Positions 1-5,422 of a stretch of DNA of 6,278 nt are shown piece after piece (position 1 is the stretch's first letter; the number at the start of each line of letters is the position of its first letter). A program made the position numbers and the translations under genes. Location of the stretch: the NCBI GenBank assembly GCA_007127625.1, contig SKYZ01000227.1, forward strand, positions 1 to 6,278. Direction: 5' to 3'. The DNA is from Aquisalimonas sp. Lineage in GTDB: Bacteria > Pseudomonadota > Gammaproteobacteria > Nitrococcales > Aquisalimonadaceae. The notes under the pieces were generated by a model, which saw only the letters and a program-made list of their open reading frames with translations, had not been told where the DNA came from and did no database searches.

Positions 1-548
1 CTCAGGACGGTCTCGTGAATGAATGTGTAAAGCTTTTGCGAGAACGAGGCCATGAGCCCGGCCAGCAGGCCGATGAACAACGCGGTGGCGAACCACCCGG
101 TCCAGTAGAGGGTACTACCGAGAATCGCCTGTTCGGCGAGATACAGTATCGCCAGGACGCAGAGCATTGCGCCGATAATGAACCCGATGCCGCGTTCGAT
201 CAGCGTCGTGGCGACGACGTCATTCGCGCGGATCCCTTCGCGACAGGTACAAACGATGCGGACCGCGTCGGCGCCGACCGTAGACGGCAGAAAGAGCCCC
301 CAGATGTTGGCCGCACAGTAGATCTGGGTGGCGGTATGCAGACTCATGGTCGCCCCGCGGCAGCGCAGCAGGCGCAACCACTTGTACGCCATGATGGTCC
401 GGCCCGCGGTCACGGCGACCAGGGCCAGGATCGCCGCCAGCGGGCTGAGCTGCACCATCACCTGCCAGTGCGCAGCAAGCCCGTCGCCTATCCAGATCAG
501 CACGCCGATGATTGCGACGGCGATGCCCCCACGGATCAGGGATTTCAT
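1..548 (-). CDS. Flippase-like integral membrane protein, LPG_synthase_TM / UPF0104 (AglD-like) family, C-terminus beyond window
   Basis: Partial: the ATG is at 548-546 and the frame runs open off base 1, giving 182 residues. This family is about 300-350 residues, so roughly half is visible. Hydrophobic segments lie near residues 8-20, 36-52, 119-138 and 150-168. The family signature is at 86-97 (FLPSTVGADAVR, matching the usual FLPSxxGxDxxR), followed by ERGIGF at 118-123, the position of the conserved acidic-Arg-xx-Gly motif before the next helix. The family includes the membrane domain of MprF, which flips lysyl-phosphatidylglycerol, and archaeal AglD. Stand-alone members often sit beside glycosyltransferases and are thought to handle lipid or lipid-linked substrates. 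The start overlaps the upstream epimerase stop as ATGA, implying translational coupling. The ribosome site is only purine-rich (GAGAGACGGA). Family call is firm; substrate is unknown. Confidence 0.85.
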   Translation of the reverse strand, partial: MKSLIRGGIAVAIIGVLIWIGDGLAAHWQVMVQLSPLAAILALVAVTAGRTIMAYKWLRLLRCRGATMSLHTATQIYCAANIWGLFLPSTVGADAVRIVCTCREGIRANDVVATTLIERGIGFIIGAMLCVLAILYLAEQAILGSTLYWTGWFATALFIGLLAGLMASFSQKLYTFIHETVL

Positions 549-1645
549 GGAGTCCGTCTCTCGCCGGGGTTCCTGGGCGCGTCGGTGCTTGCTGTGGGGC
601 TGGTGTCATGGTCCGGGAGATACCCCTTTTCCCGATACCAGGCCACGGTACGTGCCAGGCCTTCGTGCAGCGAGACTTGCGGTTCATACCCGAGCACGTC
701 CCGCGCCTTCCGGATCGAGAAGGCGCGATTGTTCCGGTAGAACCGGAGCCGACGGCGGTGGAGCGGGGGCTCGATGCCGAAAGGAACACAGATTGCCTCG
801 CATACCACCGATGCCAAGTAGAATGGCCAGTACGGCAGTCGTATCCAGGGCAGCGGCAAACTGGCAGCCTTTGCGGCGATGGCGATGTATTCCCGTAACG
901 GGTGATACTCCGGACCGCCGATGATGAAAGCCTGACCATGGATACCCGGTACGGTCAGTGCGCGCAGGAAGCCATCCACCACGTCGTCGATGTACACGGC
1001 GTGGAAGTTCTCGCGGCATGCCCCCAGCATGGGGAAGGTGCGCTTCTCCAGCATGCGAAACATCTTGAGCATGCGCAGGTCGCCCGGGCCGTACTGGGAG
1101 CATGGCCGCAGGATCACGATTTCCATGTTGGTGCTTTCACCCGCGCGTTCGAAGCAGAGCTGCTCCCCCTGCACCTTGGTCAGCTGATAGAGGTCCCCGG
1201 GGTTGTACGGGCTGCTTTCGTCTGCCGGTGTCGATTCCACGTGGCCGTGCACGCCGATGGTCGAGCAGTAGAGAAACCGTTTGACTCCTGCCGCCCGCGC
1301 GGCGTCGAGGGTGGTGCGCGTACCCTCCAGATTGGTGGTGTAGTAGCTCGCCGGCGGGCCGGAGGCAGTGCGGAAGTTCGACACCAGGTGGATCACCGCA
1401 TCGGCATCCTCGACCAGTTCCGCGACGGCGTCAGCATCGTTGATGTCACCGACCAGGATCCGCTGGACACGCCCTCTCAACGGCTCGGCCTGTTCCGCCC
1501 TGCGGGCAAGGATGCTGACGCTGTAGCCTGCGGTGAGCAGGGCTTCGGTCAGGTGTTGCCCGAGAAAGCCTGCGCCGCCGGTGATGGCGACCCTGGCACC
1601 GGGGCCGATCACGCCTTCCGCCCGAGTTTCCGGCGCATCGTTCAT
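545..1645 (-). CDS. NAD(P)-dependent epimerase/dehydratase (extended SDR, 3beta-HSD-like)
   Basis: A 366-residue extended short-chain dehydrogenase, of ordinary length plus a polar tail of about 20 residues. The Rossmann motif GGAGFLG is at 23-29 and an Asp typical of the adenine pocket is in GDIND at 66-70. The active-site Ser/Thr is in CSTIGVHG (127-134), the catalytic pair is Tyr153-xxx-Lys157 (YQLTK), and RPCSQYGPGD (180-189) is the usual post-catalytic loop. The C-terminal part (310-340, S-x-x-KA-x-xxLGYEP...GL-xxTVxWYxxxGYL) is typical of nucleotide-sugar epimerases and 3beta-hydroxysteroid dehydrogenase-type enzymes. It probably epimerises, dehydrates or oxidises a nucleotide sugar or lipid-linked hydroxyl group; the substrate cannot be read from sequence. 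The start is set by an ATGA overlap with the GT4 stop, with GGGAGG about 12 bases upstream, a rather long spacing. Its own stop overlaps the membrane-protein start in the same way. Hopanoid-associated HpnA-like epimerases are a possible relative, but no hopanoid gene is in view. Confidence 0.9.
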   Translation of the reverse strand: MNDAPETRAEGVIGPGARVAITGGAGFLGQHLTEALLTAGYSVSILARRAEQAEPLRGRVQRILVGDINDADAVAELVEDADAVIHLVSNFRTASGPPASYYTTNLEGTRTTLDAARAAGVKRFLYCSTIGVHGHVESTPADESSPYNPGDLYQLTKVQGEQLCFERAGESTNMEIVILRPCSQYGPGDLRMLKMFRMLEKRTFPMLGACRENFHAVYIDDVVDGFLRALTVPGIHGQAFIIGGPEYHPLREYIAIAAKAASLPLPWIRLPYWPFYLASVVCEAICVPFGIEPPLHRRRLRFYRNNRAFSIRKARDVLGYEPQVSLHEGLARTVAWYREKGYLPDHDTSPTASTDAPRNPGERRTP

Positions 1646-2844
1646 CTGTGGTTCAAGCCTCCCGTGTCCTGCGAATATCGGTGATGCGGTCCCTGATCCA
1701 GACCGTCATAGAGAGCGTTGACGGTGGTTCTGAACGCGTTGTAGCTGTGCTCGCGTTCAATAAAGGCCTGTGCGCGTTGCCCCATGGCGAGGGCAGCCTC
1801 GCGGTTTTCGAGCAGGTCCCGCCAGGCTTCGGCGAAGGATCCCACTGCGGCCGGGGCCAGCCTGGCGATGTCCTGCGTCACAACCTGGTTGTGAGTGGGC
1901 AGGTCGGTGGCGAGCACCGGGACCGCCGAATGCAGGTAGCTGTAGACCTTCATGGGTGTATTGACGCCGCGGATCCGGGGCGACACCAGGACATCTGCCT
2001 GGGCCATGAACAGGCCCAGCTGCTCTACGGGTTTCGGCCCCAGAAAATGTACGACCCGGCGGACACCCAGACCCTCCGCCCTTGCGGTGTAGCGGTCCAC
2101 GTCGCCGGCGGCGCCGCCGATGACCACCAGTGAGGCAGTCCGCACGGTAGACCGCAGACGGGCAAAGCTTTCCAGCAGCAGGTCGATCCCCTGGTAGGGC
2201 TCAAGATTGCCGATGTACATGCTCACGCTGCCGGAGATACCCAGTTCCTCTCGCAGTGACGGCCCCTCGCTTACCGGGGGGGCACTGTCCAGCAGGGAGA
2301 TATCCTTGAGGACCACGACGTTGTTGGTGCGTCGTTTTCGTACCTCTTCCGCCAGGGCCTCGCACACCGGAACCACGGCTGCGGCAGTGCGGATCGGCAG
2401 GCTTTCCAGTCCGCGCAGCAGCGGTCGGAACGGGCGTAGCAGGGGGTACTTGTCGACGATCTGGGTGGAAAGGGCGGAGTCCATGTCGTAGATGAACGGC
2501 ACTTTCGTCAGTGGCTTCAGCAGCATGGCCATGAAGGCGCTTTCCTCCACCGCGTGAATCATGTCGTAGCGGTTCCCGCGCAGGAGGCGGATCATGCCCA
2601 CGAAGAAGTAGAGATCACAGACGAGCTTCTTCCAGGAGGGCCCCGGCCCGACGTCATGGATGCCCGGCGGCGCCGGAATGCGATGCACGGTCACGCCCGG
2701 ATGGCTCCGGTGTTCGCCCTCGTGAAAGGTCAGAACATCGACGGTGTCCCGCCGCTCGCACAGCGCGCGCAGCAGCAGGTCCACCGCAATCGGTGTGCCG
2801 CGTTCCTGGTAGAACGGATGTGGTGCAGCCAGGAGGATCCTCAT
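1642..2844 (-). CDS. Glycosyltransferase family 4 (GT-B fold)
   Basis: A 400-residue retaining-type GT4 enzyme of full length. The N-terminal Rossmann half begins MRILLAAPHPFYQERGTP; the Gly in ERGTP (14-18) sits in the acceptor/donor loop common to this fold. IHAVEESAF (96-104) and PFIYDMDS (116-123) are typical N-domain core strands. The C-terminal nucleotide-sugar domain starts near MYIGNLEPYQGIDLLLESF (209-227). VVIGG (240-244), VHFLGP (265-270) and ADVLVSPR (283-290) follow, then NTPMKVYSYLHSAVPVLATD (295-314). Here P-x-K-x-x-x-Y-L replaces the usual EAMA form, as in PimB-like GT4 variants. No membrane span is evident; it probably works at the inner face of the membrane with a nucleotide-sugar donor. 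The ATG has GGAG 8 bases upstream and overlaps the upstream gene's stop as ATGA; its own stop overlaps the epimerase start. The context suggests it extends a lipid-linked glycan or glycolipid. Donor and acceptor are unknown. Confidence 0.92.
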   Translation of the reverse strand: MRILLAAPHPFYQERGTPIAVDLLLRALCERRDTVDVLTFHEGEHRSHPGVTVHRIPAPPGIHDVGPGPSWKKLVCDLYFFVGMIRLLRGNRYDMIHAVEESAFMAMLLKPLTKVPFIYDMDSALSTQIVDKYPLLRPFRPLLRGLESLPIRTAAAVVPVCEALAEEVRKRRTNNVVVLKDISLLDSAPPVSEGPSLREELGISGSVSMYIGNLEPYQGIDLLLESFARLRSTVRTASLVVIGGAAGDVDRYTARAEGLGVRRVVHFLGPKPVEQLGLFMAQADVLVSPRIRGVNTPMKVYSYLHSAVPVLATDLPTHNQVVTQDIARLAPAAVGSFAEAWRDLLENREAALAMGQRAQAFIEREHSYNAFRTTVNALYDGLDQGPHHRYSQDTGGLNHR

Positions 2845-3707
2845 GGTTGGGGCTCCGGGACCGGACGCCTCCGCCGCAGCCCGAGCTGGTTGCGGAGAAA
2901 GCGTGCATTGCGCTGGAGATGTCCGAAATCCTGCAGGGGTTTTCCCGGGTCACGGAGCGCCTCGACGATGGTGGCGACCGGATCCGAGCGGGGAATCACC
3001 GCTTCCACCAGTGCGCCGAAAGAGCCGACACGCTGCTCTTCTCCGGGGAGGTCCAGCGGGTCGCTGCCTCGCAGCACCTTGAGCCCGGCCTGCCGTGCCG
3101 TGCGGAACTGGGACGGTTCGGTCCAGCACACCGGCCGTCCGCCGTTGTCCCCCAGCATTAGCCCGCCGTCCGAAGCCTGGGTCCTGATGACCCGATCAAC
3201 GATGCGTCCCCGGCGCCCCAGCCACTTGCCCACCCCCCAGGCCAGAACCACGAGGACATGCGTCGGCTGTGTGGTGCCGATCACGTCGTGGAGCGGGCGG
3301 TCATCGGCATGGGTCTCCTGGGAGTTGAGAAAAAGAACTTCCAGGCGTTCATGGCTGCGGACCTGGCGGCCGGGTACGAGCAGGATCTCCGGCACGCCCT
3401 CACGACTCGCGAGCAGCCCGGGGTGCCGGCCAGCCGCCTCGCCAAGTTGCCACTGCCCTTCGGTGACGCTCCGGGGCGCGCCCGCGTCGCCGGGGTGCAT
3501 ACGCGTTCGCAGTTCGTCGAAACGGTCGACGCCATCGGGCTCTGCAAGCATCAGCACCCCCAGGACCCCTCGGTGGTCGGCGTTACCTGCAGCCTGTACC
3601 TGACGGGTCACATTGCGCGCCGCTGTGTCCAGGACCCGCCGGATATCGAACGAGGGTTGCAGGTGCACATGACCGTCCACGAATGCTTTCGTCCACGGTT
3701 CCCTCAC
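2841..3707 (-). CDS. Amidohydrolase-like (putative metal-dependent hydrolase) protein of uncharacterised family, first gene of the leftward operon
   Basis: A 288-residue protein from a GTG start. DGHVH (11-15) resembles the first-strand HxH metal site of amidohydrolases (COG2159-like). GSDPL (214-218) sits where that superfamily places its last metal-binding Asp. Between them are REGVPEILLVPGRQ (102-115), RLEVLFL (121-127), WGVGKWLGRRG (157-167) and LGDNGGRP (185-192), which read as conserved family motifs. The tail is basic (RNQLGLRRRRP). No signal peptide or membrane span is visible. I do not know its reaction. I chose GTG at 3707-3705 because a near-perfect site, GGGGAGGT, lies 6 bases upstream. 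An in-frame ATG at 3728-3726 (295 residues) has GGAG 9 bases upstream and remains possible. The frame stays open to an ATG at 4022, but that part is arginine/proline-rich and antisense to the oxidoreductase. The stop overlaps the GT4 start as ATGA, strong evidence that this frame is coding despite long open frames on the other strand. Confidence 0.82.
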   Translation of the reverse strand: MREPWTKAFVDGHVHLQPSFDIRRVLDTAARNVTRQVQAAGNADHRGVLGVLMLAEPDGVDRFDELRTRMHPGDAGAPRSVTEGQWQLGEAAGRHPGLLASREGVPEILLVPGRQVRSHERLEVLFLNSQETHADDRPLHDVIGTTQPTHVLVVLAWGVGKWLGRRGRIVDRVIRTQASDGGLMLGDNGGRPVCWTEPSQFRTARQAGLKVLRGSDPLDLPGEEQRVGSFGALVEAVIPRSDPVATIVEALRDPGKPLQDFGHLQRNARFLRNQLGLRRRRPVPEPQP

Positions 3708-3736
3708 TTCACGACCTCCCCGTGACATTAGCGGAC

Positions 3737-3753
3737 GCTCCAGGACCTGGAGC
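3737..3753. repeat. Perfect 17-base palindrome (8-bp arms, 1-base centre), candidate operator
   Basis: GCTCCAGG-A-CCTGGAGC, with every arm position matching. It lies 30-46 bases upstream of the GTG start of the amidohydrolase-like gene and overlaps the ribosome site of the alternative ATG start. It also covers the place where a -10 box would follow the TTGACT at 3776-3771. A symmetric site here suits a dimeric repressor of the leftward operon. In RNA it could form only a hairpin with an impossibly small loop unless the inner pairs open, so a DNA-level role is more likely. The function is inferred from symmetry and position alone. Confidence 0.45.
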
Positions 3754-3801
3754 CATTTGGAGCGAGCGAAAGTCAACCTATACGGAACAGGCTTGGAGGT
3801 A

Positions 3802-3817
3802 TGTTCGATAGCGAACA
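3802..3817. repeat. 16-base inverted repeat (6-bp arms, 4-base spacer)
   Basis: TGTTCG-ATAG-CGAACA, a perfect dyad in the rightward leader about 58 bases upstream of the oxidoreductase ATG. It could be a protein-binding half-site pair or a small RNA hairpin with a four-base loop. It is the mirror arrangement of the Gram-positive LexA box (CGAAC-N4-GTTCG), not that box itself. GAACAG occurs both within it and at 3785-3790. Confidence 0.35.
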
Positions 3818-3874
3818 GAACCACAGTCGGGCCGTGGCTAGCCTGAGTCTGGGTCATATGGGGATGCAGACGGG

Positions 3875-5422
3875 ATGAAGAGGAACCCGGCAGCACTTGG
3901 CGCCAAGCTGTTCGACGTGGCCGTCGTTGGGGGCGGGATATACGGTGTTTGCGTCGCGCGGGACGCGGCGCTGCGCGGCTTGTCCGTTGCCCTGGTGGAA
4001 AGGGGTGACTTCGGGGCCGCAACCTCGTTCAACTCATTGAAGACCATTCACGGCGGGTTCCGTTACCTGCAGAGCGCGGATCTGTGGCGGCTGCGCGAAT
4101 CGGTGCGTGAGCGTCGTTACTGGCTCTGGGCTGCTCCGCACCTGGTCCGCCCCCTGCGCTTCGTGATCCCCCTGGGCGAGGGCCTGGCCAGGGGTCGTCT
4201 GGCCTTCCGTGCGGCGCTGGCGGCGTACCGCTTGCTCAGCCTTGATGGCAACCGGGGGCTCCAACGGGGTCGATCGCTCCCGGCCGGGCAGGTCGTTGGC
4301 CGCGATGCCTGCCGCGACGAACTCCCGGGGCTCGGTGATCAGGCAGTGCGTGGTGGTGTCGCCTGGTTCGACGCACAGGTCGTGGATACCGAGCGATTGC
4401 TGCTCGAGTGCCTGCAACAGGCCAGCGAAGCAGGTGCCGTTGCGTGCAACCACGTGCGCGCCCTGGGACTGATCGAACACGAGGCGCGTGTGCACGGTGT
4501 GCGCTGCGAGGACGTCGTGGACGGCGCCCCACTGGACGTGCGCGCCCGGGTCACTGTTGACGCCACCGGACCGTTTCACCTTGGCGCCGCGGATCCCGGC
4601 GAGCACCGGCCCTTGGTCAAGTCCATGAACCTGGTGCTCGCGGGCTCGGAGGCAGAGCACGCTTTCGGTGCCGGGATTCCCGGTAGCCGCCGGATGGTGT
4701 TTGTCACACCCTGGCGGGACTGCAGCATCGTGGGCACCTCCCAGGCCCGCTATCGTGGCAACCCCGACGATTGTCGCTTCACTGCCGAGGACGCCGAAGC
4801 CCTCATGACCGACCTGCGGGCGGCACTGCCCGGGCTGGATCTCGGTGCTGACCGCGTTCTTTGGCGGCAGGGAGGCCTGCTGCCCGCCGCTGGTGCTGGT
4901 CGCGCCCGCGGCGCTGTCCCTGCCGCACGAGGCGAGCTCATCGACCACGCCCGCACCAGTGGGCGTCACGGCCTGGTGGGCGTTGTCGGCGAAAAGTACA
5001 CCACGGCCCGGTTCCTGGCCGAGCGCGCTGTTGACCTTTGCCTGCGCAAGCTCGGGCAGGGGTCGCGGCCCTGCGTAGCGCTCCGGGTGCAGTTGCCCGG
5101 TGCCGGGGCCGCGGTGATCGACGACCGCACCGGCAGCGCGGAGCGCTGGCGCCTGGCGGTGCGGGAGGAGATGGCGGTGACCCTGGACGATCTCGTGTTC
5201 CGGCGCAGCGACAGGGCCGTGCGGGGGCGCATGTCCGCGGAGGAACTTGAAGCCGCCGCCGATGTGATGGCGGATGAACTGGGCTGGTCTCCGTCGCGTC
5301 GGCTTCAGGAGATCGCGGCGACCCGTCGGTGCGCCGCCGGTCACGGAGGTGTATGGGCGCATGCGGCACGCCGGGAATCGCGCATGGATTCCATCCCCGC
5401 TCATGCGAGGAGGGCGGTCTGA
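3875..5422 (+). CDS. GlpD-like FAD-dependent oxidoreductase (glycerol-3-phosphate dehydrogenase/DAO superfamily)
   Basis: A 515-residue protein, the usual GlpD length. The FAD-binding motif VGGGIYG is at 18-24, the ribose-binding Glu in VERGDFGAATS at 41-51, and a GlpD-type signature KTIHGGFRYLQ at 56-66 (GlpD has K-x-IHGGLRYLE). GGVAWFDAQVVDTERLLLE (160-178) corresponds to the GlpD stretch ending in D-x-RL. RMVFVTPWRDCSIVGTSQ (273-290) matches the substrate-domain strand pair. GEKYTTARFLAERA (372-385) matches the GGKLTTYR FAD-closing motif. The C-terminal helical cap (438-485, LDDLVFRRSD onward) is the DAO_C domain. True GlpD enzymes oxidise glycerol-3-phosphate to DHAP and pass electrons to quinone at the membrane. 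Here the expected GVRPL reads GLLPA (334-338), losing the Arg, so the substrate may differ. The ribosome site is weak: GGGGA about 10 bases upstream. It is the first gene of the rightward operon and overlaps the GT2 start by one base. Confidence 0.9.
   Translation: MKRNPAALGAKLFDVAVVGGGIYGVCVARDAALRGLSVALVERGDFGAATSFNSLKTIHGGFRYLQSADLWRLRESVRERRYWLWAAPHLVRPLRFVIPLGEGLARGRLAFRAALAAYRLLSLDGNRGLQRGRSLPAGQVVGRDACRDELPGLGDQAVRGGVAWFDAQVVDTERLLLECLQQASEAGAVACNHVRALGLIEHEARVHGVRCEDVVDGAPLDVRARVTVDATGPFHLGAADPGEHRPLVKSMNLVLAGSEAEHAFGAGIPGSRRMVFVTPWRDCSIVGTSQARYRGNPDDCRFTAEDAEALMTDLRAALPGLDLGADRVLWRQGGLLPAAGAGRARGAVPAARGELIDHARTSGRHGLVGVVGEKYTTARFLAERAVDLCLRKLGQGSRPCVALRVQLPGAGAAVIDDRTGSAERWRLAVREEMAVTLDDLVFRRSDRAVRGRMSAEELEAAADVMADELGWSPSRRLQEIAATRRCAAGHGGVWAHAARRESRMDSIPAHARRAV
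5406..5421 (+). promoter_or_regulatory. Strong ribosome binding site of the GT2 gene inside the oxidoreductase 3' end
   Basis: AGGAGGG at 5408-5414 lies 7 bases before ATG 5422-5424, inside the last codons of the upstream gene. With the TGATG stop/start overlap it fixes the GT2 start and indicates translational coupling. It is much stronger than the site in front of the upstream oxidoreductase, so the GT2 may be made at higher yield per mRNA. Confidence 0.8.

Larger units (their letters stand above)
3708..3874. promoter_or_regulatory. Divergent intergenic region expected to hold the promoters of both operons
   Basis: The only non-coding stretch in the window, between two head-to-head operons, so both promoters should lie here or just inside the flanking genes. 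No strong sigma70 pair is present. Leftward, a good -35-like TTGACT (3776-3771, minus strand) lacks a credible -10; the 17-base-spaced position falls on the palindrome at 3737-3753. Rightward, TTGGAG (3757-3762) and TATACG (3779-3784), 16 bases apart, form a weak candidate. The hexamer TGGAGC is repeated at 3748 and 3758, 10 bases apart. The lack of clear promoter boxes together with two inverted repeats suggests activator-dependent or non-sigma70 control (inference). Confidence 0.5.

Noticed and set aside
15..740. 241-codon plus-strand open frame at the left edge
   Set aside because: It is antisense to the membrane-protein gene and the epimerase 3' end, with charged low-complexity translation. 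The minus-strand reading gives clear UPF0104-type helices and signature.
2554..3603. 349-codon plus-strand open frame opposite the GT4 and amidohydrolase-like genes
   Set aside because: The composition is Ser/Arg/Pro-rich without recognisable motifs. The minus-strand genes it covers have family signatures and ATGA junctions.
3258..3725. 155-codon plus-strand open frame opposite the amidohydrolase-like gene
   Set aside because: It looked less biased than the other shadow frames, so I considered it. It has no motif or operon partner, and the minus-strand frame has a strong ribosome site, DGHVH/GSDPL motifs and a coupled stop.
3737..3753. Rho-independent terminator
   Set aside because: There is no T-run on either side, no usable loop, and it lies upstream of divergent genes, not at an operon end.
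3802..3817. LexA/SOS box
   Set aside because: The arms are in the reverse order to the Gram-positive LexA consensus and do not match the enterobacterial CTGT-N8-ACAG form.
3729..4022. N-terminal extension of the amidohydrolase-like frame to an upstream ATG at 4022
   Set aside because: The added residues are Arg/Pro-rich, overlap the oxidoreductase coding start in antisense and cross the intergenic palindromes. Good ribosome sites exist only at 3728 and 3707.
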